From contig JAQBYN010000001.1 of the NCBI GenBank assembly GCA_027622715.1, positions 62,001 through 126,000 of the forward strand: a stretch of DNA of 64,000 bases, written 5' to 3'. Below are positions 48,400 through 58,864 of this stretch, in pieces. The notes below the pieces were generated by a model. It was not told where the DNA came from, did not search any database, and worked only from the letters and a program-made list of their open reading frames with translations. The position numbers and the translations under genes are program-made. The stretch comes from Pseudomonadota bacterium. GTDB taxonomy: Bacteria > Pseudomonadota > Alphaproteobacteria > SHVP01. The stretch's first letter is position 1; the number at the start of each line of letters is the position of its first letter.

Positions 48400-49776
48400 T
48401 TATTCGGCTGCCTGGGCCTCGGGAGCGACATAGCGTTCCCGCATCGTCACAAACTCTTCCGCCGCCGTCGGATGGATCCCGACCGTGGCGTCAAAATCGG
48501 CCTTAGTCGCGCCCATTTTTACCGCGACGGCCAAACCCTGGATAATCTCCGCGGCCTCAGGGCCAACCATGTGAACACCGAGAACCCGGTCGGTCGTCGC
48601 ATCGACAACGATCTTCATCAGGGTTTTTTCATCGCGGCCCGACAGCGTGTGAAGGAGGGGTCGAAAAGTCGATTTGTAAATATCGACCTTCCCCCCTTGC
48701 AGCCGCGCCGCTTCCTCGCTCAACCCGACGGTGGCGACACTCGGCTGACTAAAGACAGCGGACGCGATTGTCTCATGGCTCATGATTCTCTCCCGACCAC
48801 CGAAGACCGTGTCGGCAAAACATAAACCCTCGTTCAGGGCCACCGGAGTCAGGTTGACACGGTCCGTAACGTCGCCAACCGCGTAGATGTTGTCGATGTT
48901 GGTCTGGGAATACTTATCGACAATGACCGCGCCATTTTCGCGTTGCGCAACACCCACTGCAGCAAGGTTGAGACTCTCGGTCTTCGGCGCTCGGCCGGTT
49001 GCGCAGAGGACACAGTCGGCCTCGATGATTTCACCATCTTCGCAGGTAACGATCAGGCCGCTCGGAAGTTTCTCGATATGTTTGATGTTTGACTCGACGC
49101 GGATATCGACCCCCTTTTTTCGCATCTCCTGGGCCAACGTCGCGCGAACGTCGCCGTCGAACCCCCGAAGGATCTGGGCGCCGCGATAGATTTGAATAAC
49201 GTCCGAACCAAGGCCATTGAGAATCCCGGCAAACTCGACCGCGATGTACCCACCGCCGACCACAATGACGCGTCGCGGTTGGGCGGGAAGTTCAAACAAC
49301 TCGTTGGATGTAATCGCATGTTCGCTGCCGCTTGAGACCGGCTTCACCGGCCAGCCCCCAGTGGCGATCAGTATCTTGTCGGCCGTGATCTGCCGCCCCG
49401 CGACCTCGACCGTATGGGCATCGACGAAGCGACCGGTGCCGACGACGAGTTCAACGCCCGCATTGTCGAGCAGGCGGATATAGATTTTGTTGAGTCGGTC
49501 GATCTCCTTGTCCTTGGCCGCCATGAATTTGGTCCAACTGAAGCTGCGCGGTCCGACCGTCCAGCCATAATCGGCGGCGTCCTCGAAATTCTCGGCGAAG
49601 TGAGAGGCGTAGACCATGAACTTCTTTGGAATGCAGCCTCGGATGACGCAGGTGCCGCCAACCCGGCTGTCTTCGCAAATCGCGACCCGCGCGCCGTGGT
49701 TCGCTGCGACCCGCGCCGCGCGTACGCCGCCGGAACCAGCGCCAATAACGAAGAGATCAAAATCGTATTTATTCAT
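48400..49776 (-). CDS. gor: Glutathione-disulfide reductase
   Basis: 'DLFVIGAGSGGVRAARVAANHGARVAICEDSRVGGTCVIRGCIPKKFMVYASHF' (GGTCVxRGCxPKK redox motif), 'VVGGGYIAVEFAGILNGLGSDVIQIYRG'; alternative start at 49788. Confidence 0.94.
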   Translation of the reverse strand: MNKYDFDLFVIGAGSGGVRAARVAANHGARVAICEDSRVGGTCVIRGCIPKKFMVYASHFAENFEDAADYGWTVGPRSFSWTKFMAAKDKEIDRLNKIYIRLLDNAGVELVVGTGRFVDAHTVEVAGRQITADKILIATGGWPVKPVSSGSEHAITSNELFELPAQPRRVIVVGGGYIAVEFAGILNGLGSDVIQIYRGAQILRGFDGDVRATLAQEMRKKGVDIRVESNIKHIEKLPSGLIVTCEDGEIIEADCVLCATGRAPKTESLNLAAVGVAQRENGAVIVDKYSQTNIDNIYAVGDVTDRVNLTPVALNEGLCFADTVFGGRERIMSHETIASAVFSQPSVATVGLSEEAARLQGGKVDIYKSTFRPLLHTLSGRDEKTLMKIVVDATTDRVLGVHMVGPEAAEIIQGLAVAVKMGATKADFDATVGIHPTAAEEFVTMRERYVAPEAQAAE

Positions 49777-49787
49777 GCCTTTTCCCA

Positions 49788-51245
49788 TCACTGATCGATC
49801 CCGCCGACGCATAGGTATTTGGTCTCAAGATATTCTTCGATCCCGTACTTCGAGCCCTCACGGCCCAATCCCGATTCTTTCATCCCGCCAAATGGCGCGA
49901 CCTCCGTGGAAATCAGGCCGGTGTTGATTCCGACCATGCCGTATTCAAGCGCTTCGGACACGCGCCAGACTCGGCCAAGGTCGCGGCTGTAGAAGTAGGA
50001 CGCGAGGCCGAATTCGGTGTCGTTTGCCATCGCAATTGCTTCGGCCTCAGACTTGAATCGGTAGAGCGGCGCCAGCGGACCGAAGGTTTCCTCGCGCGAT
50101 ACCAACATCGCTGGCGTCACGTCCGCTAAGATTGTCGGCTGGAAGAATGTTCCCCCCAACGCGTGTCGGGCACCGCCGCTGACAAGGCGGGCGCCGCGAC
50201 TCAATGCGTCGGCGATGTGTTCCTCGATCTTTTCGACCGCAGCCAGATCGATCAAGGGCCCTTGCTCTGTCACCCCTTCCAGTCCGTTGCCGACGCGCAG
50301 CTTTGCGACGGCTTCCCCGAGCATGCTTGCGAACTGGTCGTAGACCCCCTCCTGCACGAGAAGGCGATTGGCGCAGACGCAGGTCTGCCCCGTGTTCCTG
50401 TATTTGGACGCGATCGCGCCCTCAACGGCGGCTTCAAGGTCGGCATCGTCGAAAACGATGAACGGCGCGTTGCCGCCGAGTTCCAGCGACATTTTCTTCA
50501 TCGTTGCGGCGCTCTGGACCATGAGCTTTTTGCCGATCTCGGTCGACCCGGTGAACGACAGCTTGCGGACCGTTGGGTTCCCCGTCATTTCGCCGCCGAT
50601 CTCAACTGCCGAACCGGTAATCACGCTGAGCACGCCCTGCGGGATGCCGGCCCGCTCACCCAACTCGGCCAAGGCCAGCGCCGAAAACGGTGTTTGGGAG
50701 GCCGGCTTGATAACCATTGGACAACCTGCCGCCAGCGCGGCGCCGGCCTTACGGGTGATCATCGCGGCTGGAAAATTCCACGGCGTGATCGCCGCGGTAA
50801 CGCCGATCGGCTCTTTGAGCACGACGATACGTTTGTCGGCTGCATGGCTCGGAATAGTATCGCCGTAGACCCGCTTGGCTTCTTCGCCGAACCATTCGAT
50901 GAAGGACGCGGCATAGGCGATTTCACCCTTTGATTCCGCAAGCGGCTTGCCCTGCTCGGCGGTCATCAGGACTCCTAAGTCGTCCTGGTTCTCCATCATC
51001 AACTCGAACCAACGCCGCAGAATCACCGCGCGTTCCTTACCGGTCTTGGCGCGCCACGCTGGATAGGCAGCCTCAGCAGCGGCAATCGCCCGGCGGGTTT
51101 CGGCAGCTCCCATTTTGGGAACGGTCCCGAGCGTCTCGTCGGTCGCAGGATTGTTAACCCGGACCGTCCCGCCGCTATCGGCGTCCGACCATTGGCCCGC
51201 AAGGTAGGCTTGTTGGCGAAAAAGCTTGGAATCGGCGAGTTTCAC
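49788..51245 (-). CDS. gabD: NAD(P)-dependent succinate-semialdehyde dehydrogenase
   Basis: 'MTAEQGKPLAESKGEIAYAASFIEWFGEEAKRVYGDTIPS', 'SLELGGNAPFIVFDDADLEAAVEGAIASKYRNTGQTCVCANR', 'EVAPFGGMKESGLGREGSKYGIEEYLE'. Confidence 0.95.
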   Translation of the reverse strand: MKLADSKLFRQQAYLAGQWSDADSGGTVRVNNPATDETLGTVPKMGAAETRRAIAAAEAAYPAWRAKTGKERAVILRRWFELMMENQDDLGVLMTAEQGKPLAESKGEIAYAASFIEWFGEEAKRVYGDTIPSHAADKRIVVLKEPIGVTAAITPWNFPAAMITRKAGAALAAGCPMVIKPASQTPFSALALAELGERAGIPQGVLSVITGSAVEIGGEMTGNPTVRKLSFTGSTEIGKKLMVQSAATMKKMSLELGGNAPFIVFDDADLEAAVEGAIASKYRNTGQTCVCANRLLVQEGVYDQFASMLGEAVAKLRVGNGLEGVTEQGPLIDLAAVEKIEEHIADALSRGARLVSGGARHALGGTFFQPTILADVTPAMLVSREETFGPLAPLYRFKSEAEAIAMANDTEFGLASYFYSRDLGRVWRVSEALEYGMVGINTGLISTEVAPFGGMKESGLGREGSKYGIEEYLETKYLCVGGIDQ

Positions 51246-51337
51246 GCGCGTGTCCTTCTTTTATGAGTGTCGAATTGGCGAACTATATATCAGGCCGCGG
51301 CGCTTGGGCCGCAAGACCCAACCCTACCGCGGTCGGG

Positions 51338-53161
51338 TCACTCGACCGTGACGGATTTGGCTAGGTTGCGCGGCTGATCCACGTCCGTCCCCTTAAGAAC
51401 GGCCACGTGATAGGCCAACAGTTGCACGGGTATAGTGTAGAGGATCGGCGTAACGAAGGGATCGACATCGGGCATGACAATCGTTTCCCAGGGCTCGTCG
51501 CCCACTTTTCGCCGGCCGGCTTCGTCGGTGATCAGAATCACCCGGCCGCCGCGCGCCGCCACCTCACGCAGGTTCGACATAGTCTTGTCGAAAAGATCGT
51601 CACTTGGCGCGATAACCACGACCGGCACGCCCTCGTCTATCAAGGCAATCGGTCCGTGCTTAAGCTCGCCGGCGGCAAAGCCTTCGGCGTGAATGTAGGA
51701 AATTTCCTTTAGTTTCAACGCGCCTTCCAGCGCGATCGGATAGGACGTGCCGCGACCGATATACAAAATGCTGCCGGCGTGAACCAGAGACTCCGCCAGG
51801 GTCTTGATCGCGGCGTCATGGTTCAGGACATCGACGGCGCGTGCCGGAACCTCTGCGATCGCGTGAGACAACCGGGCCTCATCGGCGGTTGTTATCGCGC
51901 CTTTGGCGCGCGCCAGCGAAATCGCAAACGCGGCCAGCGCAACTAGCTGGCAGGTAAACGCTTTGGTTGATGCGACGCCGATCTCTGGACCGGCATTGGT
52001 CATCAAAATGGCGTCGCTCTCGCGGGCCATGGTGCTCTCCGACACGTTCACCAAAGATACCGTGTGCTGGCCTTCCCCTGCCGCAAAGCGTAGCGCCGCC
52101 AACGTATCGGCGGTCTCGCCAGATTGTGAAATAAATAACGCCAACCCGCCGGGCGGCATTGGCGCGCGGCGATAGCGGAACTCGGAGGCGATATCGACCT
52201 CTGCCGACACCCGCGCGTAGCGTTCGATCCAGAATTTGCCGACTAGCGCCGCAAGGTAGGAGGTGCCGCAGGCGACGATCGTTACTTTCGAGACCCCTTC
52301 CAACTTGACGCCCAGATCGGGCAACTGAATCGTGCGGTCGGCCGGATTGAAGTATCCGTTCAGCGTCTCGCCGATGACGGTGGGCTGCTCATAGATCTCC
52401 TTTTCCATGAAGTGGCGATAGTTCCCCTTGCCGATCAACGCCCCGGACGCAGCGCTGGACCTTACTTCCCGCTCAACCACCTGATCCTCGGCATCGTGGA
52501 ACACAGCGTTGGTTCGCGTCAGTTCGACCCAGTCGCCGTCTTCGAGATAGGAAATCCGATTGGTTTCGGACGCCAGGGCGATGGCGTCAGATCCGAGAAA
52601 CATCTCATCGTCACCCCAACCCACGGCCAGCGGGCTCCCGCGGCGCGCGCCGATCATAAGGTTCAGCTCGCCGGCGAAAACGATCGCCAGAGAAAACGCG
52701 CCTTCTAGTCGCTTCAACGATCGCGCCACCGCTGTCTGCGGGCTATCCCCCTGGTCGAGATAGGACGAAATCAAGTGCACCACGGCCTCGGTGTCGGTTT
52801 CGCTTTCGAAGTTGCGCCCTGCACCGACGAGCTCATCACGAAGCTCGGCGAAATTCTCGATGATGCCATTATGCACGGCCGCCACTTTTGTCGTCGCGTG
52901 GGGATGGGCATTGATCTCGTTGGGGACTCCGTGCGTAGCCCACCGCGTGTGGCCGATCCCGATCTCGCCGCCCAGGGGTGCTCGCGACAGCAGAGTCTCG
53001 AGTTCGCCAATTTTGCCCTTGGCCCGTCGCCGCTCCAGCGAGCCGTCAACGACCGTCGCTATCCCGGCGGAATCATAGCCTCGATATTCGAGCCGCCGAA
53101 GCCCGGCAAGGAGTCGGCCAGCGACATCGCCCGTGCCAACGACGCCAACGATACCGCACAT
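51338..53161 (-). CDS. glmS: Glutamine-fructose-6-phosphate aminotransferase
   Basis: 'MCGIVGVVG', 'RLEYRGYDSAG', 'GIGHTRWATHGVPNEINAHPH', two SIS domains, 'DQPRNLAKSVTVE' C-terminus. Confidence 0.98.
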   Translation of the reverse strand: MCGIVGVVGTGDVAGRLLAGLRRLEYRGYDSAGIATVVDGSLERRRAKGKIGELETLLSRAPLGGEIGIGHTRWATHGVPNEINAHPHATTKVAAVHNGIIENFAELRDELVGAGRNFESETDTEAVVHLISSYLDQGDSPQTAVARSLKRLEGAFSLAIVFAGELNLMIGARRGSPLAVGWGDDEMFLGSDAIALASETNRISYLEDGDWVELTRTNAVFHDAEDQVVEREVRSSAASGALIGKGNYRHFMEKEIYEQPTVIGETLNGYFNPADRTIQLPDLGVKLEGVSKVTIVACGTSYLAALVGKFWIERYARVSAEVDIASEFRYRRAPMPPGGLALFISQSGETADTLAALRFAAGEGQHTVSLVNVSESTMARESDAILMTNAGPEIGVASTKAFTCQLVALAAFAISLARAKGAITTADEARLSHAIAEVPARAVDVLNHDAAIKTLAESLVHAGSILYIGRGTSYPIALEGALKLKEISYIHAEGFAAGELKHGPIALIDEGVPVVVIAPSDDLFDKTMSNLREVAARGGRVILITDEAGRRKVGDEPWETIVMPDVDPFVTPILYTIPVQLLAYHVAVLKGTDVDQPRNLAKSVTVE

Positions 53162-54507
53162 CAGGCCCCGTCCTTCGCGCGCGCACGTTTCGTGATGGAC
53201 CAGCCCTCTCGTGTGGCCTCTATACCACGCGTGTCCGCGACTCGGAGCGCGTCCGCGGGGACATCTTCCCGTACCACCGTGCCTGCACCTATTGTCGCGC
53301 CGCGCCCAATCTTCACGGGCGCCACCAGTACGACGTTGGACCCAATTGAGGCGTCGGCACCGACCTCGGTCTGTGCCTTTCGGAAACCGTCGTAGTTGGC
53401 TGTAATCGTCCCGGCGCCAACATTGGCATGCTCGCCGATGATCGCGTCACCAATATAGGTGAGGTGATTGACCTTCGCGCCGGCGTGAATTGCTGAATTT
53501 TTTACCTCGACGAAATTGCCGACTTTTGCCCCTTCACCAATATCTGCCCCCGGCCGGAGCCGCGCGAAGGGGCCAATGACAGCCCCTTTCTTGATCGTGC
53601 ATCCTTCGAGGTGGCTAAAGGCCTTGACGGTAACGCCATCGCCAATCTGTACGCCGGGGCCGAAGAATACATTTGGCTCGACGACGACATCCTGGCCAAC
53701 GATCGTGTCAAAACTGAACCAAACGGTTTCCGGCGCAATCATCGTGGCGCCCCCCGCAAGCGCGGCTTGTCTTGCGCGAACCTGAAAAGCGGACTCGGCC
53801 CGCGCGAGGTCCGCCCGGGTATCTATCCCAATCAGTTCCGCGGGATTGCCCTCGACAACCACGCAGTCGTGGCCCTCGCGACGCGCCATGCCAACGATAT
53901 CCGTCAGGTAGTACTCGTGCTTTGCATTGTCGCTTCCCAACCGGTCGAGAAGCGAGAAAAAGACCTGTGCGTCGGCCGCAATAACGCCGGAGTTGCAGAG
54001 CGGAATCGACCGAGTCTGCTCGTCTGCGTCCCAGTATTCGACGATTCTATCCAGCCGATTTTCGGCATCGACGACCAAGCGGCCATATTGTCCCGGGTCA
54101 TCCGGCACAAAACCCAGCACCACCAGAGCCGGTGGATTTGGGCCGCCGCGCGCCGCAATAAGGCGCGACAGCGTTTCCGCCGAGACCAGCGGGTCAGCGC
54201 CAAACAGCACAAGTACAGTGCCCGAAAATCCTTTAAGCGCTGGACCAGCACATTTGGCCGCATGACCGGTGCCCAGCGCGCGGTCCTGGACCGCAATTTC
54301 AGCTTGGCTCGACCACCCAGCGGGGTCCGCCATATCCGGGCTGACGACAACGACAACGCGCTTGATGGCGGCGTCGGCGATCGTCTGCATCAGGTGGTCA
54401 ATCATTGGACGACCGCCCACCGCATGCATCACCTTGGGCAGCGACGAGCGCATCCTGGTTCCTTTGCCGGCGGCAAGGACGATGGCGGCGACTTTTTGGG
54501 AGTCCAT
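53161..54507 (-). CDS. glmU: Bifunctional UDP-GlcNAc pyrophosphorylase/glucosamine-1-P acetyltransferase
   Basis: 'VLAAGKGTRMRSSLPKVMHAVGGRPMIDH', left-handed beta-helix hexapeptides, 'ANVGAGTITANYDGFRKAQTEVGADASIGSNVVLVAPV'; TGATG overlap with glmS. Confidence 0.97.
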   Translation of the reverse strand: MDSQKVAAIVLAAGKGTRMRSSLPKVMHAVGGRPMIDHLMQTIADAAIKRVVVVVSPDMADPAGWSSQAEIAVQDRALGTGHAAKCAGPALKGFSGTVLVLFGADPLVSAETLSRLIAARGGPNPPALVVLGFVPDDPGQYGRLVVDAENRLDRIVEYWDADEQTRSIPLCNSGVIAADAQVFFSLLDRLGSDNAKHEYYLTDIVGMARREGHDCVVVEGNPAELIGIDTRADLARAESAFQVRARQAALAGGATMIAPETVWFSFDTIVGQDVVVEPNVFFGPGVQIGDGVTVKAFSHLEGCTIKKGAVIGPFARLRPGADIGEGAKVGNFVEVKNSAIHAGAKVNHLTYIGDAIIGEHANVGAGTITANYDGFRKAQTEVGADASIGSNVVLVAPVKIGRGATIGAGTVVREDVPADALRVADTRGIEATREGWSITKRARAKDGA

Positions 54508-54679
54508 CTAGGTTTAGCTCATCACGTTGGACGGCGGGACGATGCCACACGGGCATCGCGGCACCAAGTAACGAAGTCTTACCGGATTTTGCAACCGATT
54601 CGGGTATCCCCGCCGACTGACGTCACATATCGGGTCTCCTGGTCCGACCGACCGATACGACTCTCGGCGCCGCGGCGCC

Positions 54680-54708
54680 TTGACTTGCCCGATAGGCAAA
54701 CCTATTAC
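54680..54708 (+). promoter_or_regulatory. Sigma70-like promoter of tRNA-Val
   Basis: TTGACT-N17-TATTAC ending 10 nt before the tRNA 5' end. Confidence 0.6.
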
Positions 54709-54718
54709 GACCGACAAC

Positions 54719-54793
54719 GGGCGCGTAGCTCAGTGGTAGAGCACTACGTTCACATCGTAGGGGTCGCTGGTTCGATACCAGCCGCGCCCACCA
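54719..54793 (+). tRNA. tRNA-Val (anticodon CAC), CCA encoded
   Basis: GGGCGCGTAGCTCAGTGGTAGAGCACTACGTTCACATCGTAGGGGTCGCTGGTTCGATACCAGCCGCGCCCACCA; full cloverleaf, loop TTCACAT. Confidence 0.96.
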
Positions 54794-54956
54794 TGCAGCC
54801 CACTTCGTCGCTTCTAATTGAGGCCGAATGGCCGGCGTAGCGTCGACGAGAGGCCTGCTCGGTGGGACGAGTGCCAAGACGCCAGATAAACTGCGGCTTG
54901 AGCACCCGAGTCCGCTCACTAGTCAAGGGACCTAGCCCAATGATTGGTTCGCCGCG

Positions 54957-55889
54957 TTGAAGACGTTTAGCCGCCTGGAACGAAGGAGGTTGGCCTGGGT
55001 CGGCTTGGGGTTGGGCGTGCTCATCGCGATCGGCACGATCTCGGCATGGTTCCCAATCGGCGGGCGCTGTCCGTGCTGCCCGCCTGCTGGGATCGAGGGC
55101 ATCCCGCTATCGAACTTCGTTGTCGCGCGCGACGCTGAGGCAGTTGAAACGTTCTTCGGCGCGCAAGGGTTCGATGTCGTATCGGTTGGGAACGACGCGC
55201 TGCCACGCCTGTATGTCCGGGCGTTGCCATCGGACCTTGAGACCTTGGCCGACCTGGATCGGCGTAAGCGCGTTTTCGTTCTCATTGTTCTGCCCCAGGT
55301 CCTTCGCCTCAACGAGGCCATCCTTGCCGACCGAGACCGCCTACTTTCTCTATGGGCTCGAATGGACGCCGGGCGCGATCTGCCGGCGGCTGACCGTCGA
55401 TGGATAGCGGCAATCGAGACGCGATACGGCGTGCGAGCGGGCGACCGTGACACCCTTCTTCGGCGCCTTGATATCGTACCGCCCTCGCTCGCGCTCGCGC
55501 AGGCCTCAATTGAGAGCGGCTGGGGCACCTCGCGATTTGCCCAGGCCGGTAACGCAATATTCGGACAAAAAACTTTCGATCCCGACGGCAAGGGCCTCGA
55601 ACCAGCCGACATCGATGACCCGGACTTCAAGGTGAAGAAATTCCCGTCTTTGATGCGCTCGATCTGGGGCTACATGCTCACCCTGAATGCCCACCCTGCC
55701 CATCGTGATTTTCGCGACGCCCGTGCCCTGTCACGGCGCGCCGGCCATGACTTCGATTCGATAGCATTGGCTGCGTCGCTGACGCGCTATTCTGAAGACG
55801 GCGAGACGTACGTGAATCTTGTGCAAGAGGTGATCACCGTGAACAACTTCCAGCGCTTCGACAGCCTGCCTTTGGCCGACGCGCGATAG
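54957..55889 (+). CDS. Bax-like glucosaminidase-domain protein (peptidoglycan/N-acetylglucosaminidase fold)
   Basis: N-terminal TM anchor; 'RLDIVPPSLALAQASIESGWGTSRFAQAGNAIFGQKTF', 'FPSLMRSIWGYMLTLNAHPAHRDFRDARALSR'. Non-ATG start. Confidence 0.88.
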   Translation: MKTFSRLERRRLAWVGLGLGVLIAIGTISAWFPIGGRCPCCPPAGIEGIPLSNFVVARDAEAVETFFGAQGFDVVSVGNDALPRLYVRALPSDLETLADLDRRKRVFVLIVLPQVLRLNEAILADRDRLLSLWARMDAGRDLPAADRRWIAAIETRYGVRAGDRDTLLRRLDIVPPSLALAQASIESGWGTSRFAQAGNAIFGQKTFDPDGKGLEPADIDDPDFKVKKFPSLMRSIWGYMLTLNAHPAHRDFRDARALSRRAGHDFDSIALAASLTRYSEDGETYVNLVQEVITVNNFQRFDSLPLADAR

Positions 55890-55902
55890 CGACCGACCCG
55901 TA

Positions 55903-57168
55903 GTGCCCGAAAGCCGCGCGCTGTGCCGCGATTGCGGGACGGATTTTCCCACGCCGCCCGTCGAACGCCGGTGTCCATTTTGCGATTCGCCTCGCATCAT
56001 TGAGCATGCGGAGCTCGAAGAACTGTCGGTGGCTCATCTGGATTGCGACGCGTTCTACGCCACCGTGGAGAAACGTGACGACCCCGCGCTCGCCGACCAG
56101 CCGGTCGTGGTGGGTGGTGAAAAGCGTGGCGTTGTCATGGCATGCTGCTACATCGCACGTCGCTATGGGATTCGTTCGGCGATGCCGATGCGGCAGGCAT
56201 TGGAGCGCTGCCCTCACGCCGTCGTGGTCAAACCAAGTATGACCAAGTACCGCGACGCCGGTCATGCGGTCCGCGCGCTTATGCAAGAGACAACACCAAA
56301 AGTCGAACCCATCTCGATCGATGAGGCTTTTTTGGATATGGCGGGAATGCGCGGCGTACACGGAACCTTTCCCGCCCGCATATTGGACAATCTTGTCCGC
56401 CGAATCGAAAAGGAAATCGGCATCACCGCGTCGATCGGCCTGAGTTACAATAAGTTCCTGGCCAAGATTGCCTCGGATCTCCACAAACCGAGAGGCTTTA
56501 GCATTGTCGGCCGGGCCGACGCCGTGCCGTTCCTCACCGACAAACCGGTTTCGCTACTTTGGGGTGTCGGGCCCGCACTGGAGCGCCGACTAAACCGCGA
56601 CGGAATCATGCGGGTCGGCCAGCTGCGCGAAATTTCTGAGCGCGCGCTCGTGGCCCGCTACGGGACGATCGGCAGTCGACTCGCCCGGTTCGCCATTGGC
56701 CAAGACAGCCGAGCCGTCCACACCGGCGAGATCCAACGAAGCATCTCTTCTGAGACAACTTTTCGCGACGACTTGCGTGACGGGGCGGCCCTGCTCGACA
56801 AGCTGTGGCCGCTTTGTGAGAACGTCGGTAGGCAACTGAAGGCGAAACGCCTTGCTGCGGGGTCATTGACGCTAAAACTCAAGACATCGAACTTCAAGCT
56901 GATCACCCGTAGTCGCAAACTTGCCCGGCCAACTCAATTTGGGACGGACTTATTCGCCGTCGCGAAACCGCTCCTCTCGCAGGAGGTGGGCCACCGCAAA
57001 TTTCGCTTGATCGGTATTGCGGTCAAAGACCTTCTGGAATTTGAAGATGCGGATCATGCGGATCTATTTGGGCCAACGACCGAACACGTCGTGGAGAACG
57101 CCGTCGATCAAGTCAGGGCGCGATTCGGCAACGATGTGATTAAGAAAGGACGGACATTCCGGCCCTAG
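55903..57168 (+). CDS. dinB: DNA polymerase IV (Y-family) with N-terminal Zn-ribbon
   Basis: 'CRDCGTDFPTPPVERRCPFCDSPR' then 'VAHLDCDAFYATVEKRDDPALADQPVVVGG', 'CCYIARRYGIRSAMPMRQAL', 'ISIDEAFLDM'. Confidence 0.96.
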   Translation: MPESRALCRDCGTDFPTPPVERRCPFCDSPRIIEHAELEELSVAHLDCDAFYATVEKRDDPALADQPVVVGGEKRGVVMACCYIARRYGIRSAMPMRQALERCPHAVVVKPSMTKYRDAGHAVRALMQETTPKVEPISIDEAFLDMAGMRGVHGTFPARILDNLVRRIEKEIGITASIGLSYNKFLAKIASDLHKPRGFSIVGRADAVPFLTDKPVSLLWGVGPALERRLNRDGIMRVGQLREISERALVARYGTIGSRLARFAIGQDSRAVHTGEIQRSISSETTFRDDLRDGAALLDKLWPLCENVGRQLKAKRLAAGSLTLKLKTSNFKLITRSRKLARPTQFGTDLFAVAKPLLSQEVGHRKFRLIGIAVKDLLEFEDADHADLFGPTTEHVVENAVDQVRARFGNDVIKKGRTFRP

Positions 57169-58199
57169 TTGGTCCGCGCCGCGAACAAATTGCCGCCCGA
57201 CACTTCCGCCCCGGATGGCAATGCGGCGGAAGCGTCGTCGATCCAAGCCAGAATATCGCGCCAAACGACCTCCGCTTGTAGATCTCTGAGCAACATGTGA
57301 TAGCCGTTCGGGTAAACCGCGAACCGACCTGAGCCGTCCATTTTTGCCGCCAAAGCTGCCGTCGGCCGGCGCGGAATTATTCGATCCTTGGATCCATACA
57401 AAACCAGCAGCCGTGCCTCAACATCCGGCGCCGCACGCTGGGCGGCCCCCATCAGTTTGACCAGACCATAGAGCGAATCGATGCGGGTTGCTTTGATGAC
57501 CAAGGGGTCCCGGCCCAACGCCCGTAGCATGTCGATGTTGTCGGACGGCACGACCCCGAGGCCACGGCCGGTCAAACGGCGTGACGGCACCGTGTGGGCC
57601 GCTGCCCAAAGCGTGAGACGGTAGAAAGGACTCATCGCCGGACCGCCCCAGACGGCGGGCGCGGTCAAGCTGGCGCCGGCGATCGACGACAGCGCGCTCC
57701 CGGGCGCGCGGGTGGCAAGTGCGATGAGCACAACGGCACCGCCCATTGAATTGCCGTGAACGAAGAGCGGCTTGCCTGGATGCCTTTCACGCAATGCACC
57801 GACAATGTCCTCCAGATCCTGCACCAACCGGCGTTCGCCGGGCCAAGTGCCCGGTTCGGGCGCCATGCCAAACCCACGTTGGTCATACGCGTAGGTGACA
57901 ATGCCACGGTCCGCCCACCAGCGACCGGCCGCATCAAACGTGCTGGAATGGTCGTTGAAGCCGTGCACGCCAATGATGACGGCACGCACCGACTCTGGGT
58001 CGCTGGATGCGTCTTGCGGCGCCCAAACCCGTGCGGGAAGCGAGGCGCCATCGGACACCCGGATCATCATTTGGCCGTCCAAGGGGTCGCCTGAAACGCG
58101 GGGCGGCAGAGTGACCAACCCGGCCGGTTGAACGTACGGCGACGCGCACGCTGACAGGATCAGCGCACCGACGATCAGAGAATATCGGAGGCGAATCAT
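57165..58199 (-). CDS. Alpha/beta-hydrolase (lysophospholipase-like) lipoprotein
   Basis: Lipobox 'LILSACAS'; 'VIIGVHGFNDHSSTFDAAGRWWADRGIVTYAYDQRGFG', nucleophile elbow 'VHGNSMGGAVVL'. Confidence 0.9.
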   Translation of the reverse strand: MIRLRYSLIVGALILSACASPYVQPAGLVTLPPRVSGDPLDGQMMIRVSDGASLPARVWAPQDASSDPESVRAVIIGVHGFNDHSSTFDAAGRWWADRGIVTYAYDQRGFGMAPEPGTWPGERRLVQDLEDIVGALRERHPGKPLFVHGNSMGGAVVLIALATRAPGSALSSIAGASLTAPAVWGGPAMSPFYRLTLWAAAHTVPSRRLTGRGLGVVPSDNIDMLRALGRDPLVIKATRIDSLYGLVKLMGAAQRAAPDVEARLLVLYGSKDRIIPRRPTAALAAKMDGSGRFAVYPNGYHMLLRDLQAEVVWRDILAWIDDASAALPSGAEVSGGNLFAARTN

Positions 58200-58819
58200 T
58201 TCAACCCGAGGACCCGGTGAACTTTATTGCGCAACTCGGGCAGAAGGTCGCGCTCGAACCACAGATTCTTTGTGAGCCAATGATTGTTGTGCCACGACGG
58301 ATGCGGGATCGGAAAGTAGCGTGGCTGATAGTCGCGCCAAGCCGCAACCGTTTCGGTCAAGGTTCCTTTTCGAACACCAGACAAATGATAGGCTTGTGCA
58401 TATTGGCCAGCGACCACGAGCACCTCAAGTTTCGGCATGGCCGCAAGGAGCCGCGCGTGCCAGGTTTTCTGGCAAACCGGCGGCGGCGGGAGGTCTCCGT
58501 TGGCGCCCTTGCCTGGATAGCAAAACGCCTGCGGCATGATTGCCACCTTGGAATCGTCGTAGAAGTCTGCCTCGGACAGGTCCAACCATTGCCGGAGACG
58601 CTTTCCACTGGCGTCATTCCACGGAATGCCACTCTCGTGGACCTTGGTTCCCGGCGCTTGTCCGGCGATCAATATCTTGGCACCGACAGCAGCCCGCAGC
58701 ACCGGACGCGGCCCGAACGGGAGGTCCGCCGCGCACAAGCGGCACGACCGCACCTCGACCAGCAAGCGGCTTAAGCTTTCGCCGCCGGTCGTCTTTCGCA
58801 ATTCTTGAACCTTCGCCAT
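58196..58819 (-). CDS. Uracil-DNA glycosylase-superfamily protein
   Basis: Start MAKVQELRKTTGGESLSRLLVEVRSCRLCAADLPFG at 58819; 'ILIAGQAPGTKVHESGIPWNDASGKRLRQWL', 'PIPHPSWHNNHWLTKNLWFERDLLPELR'. Confidence 0.88.
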   Translation of the reverse strand: MAKVQELRKTTGGESLSRLLVEVRSCRLCAADLPFGPRPVLRAAVGAKILIAGQAPGTKVHESGIPWNDASGKRLRQWLDLSEADFYDDSKVAIMPQAFCYPGKGANGDLPPPPVCQKTWHARLLAAMPKLEVLVVAGQYAQAYHLSGVRKGTLTETVAAWRDYQPRYFPIPHPSWHNNHWLTKNLWFERDLLPELRNKVHRVLGLK

Positions 58820-58864
58820 CGACTCCGTACGGTCATCGCCGGTTCCACAGTATCGGTAACGAGC

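Noticed and set aside
51338-53161. glmS ribozyme upstream of glmS
   Set aside because: glmU lies immediately upstream with overlapping stop/start (TGATG), leaving no room for a ribozyme; not expected in this lineage.
53611-54840. 409-aa + strand ORF antisense to glmU and across tRNA-Val
   Set aside because: glmU and the tRNA are unambiguous; no recognisable domain in the antisense product.
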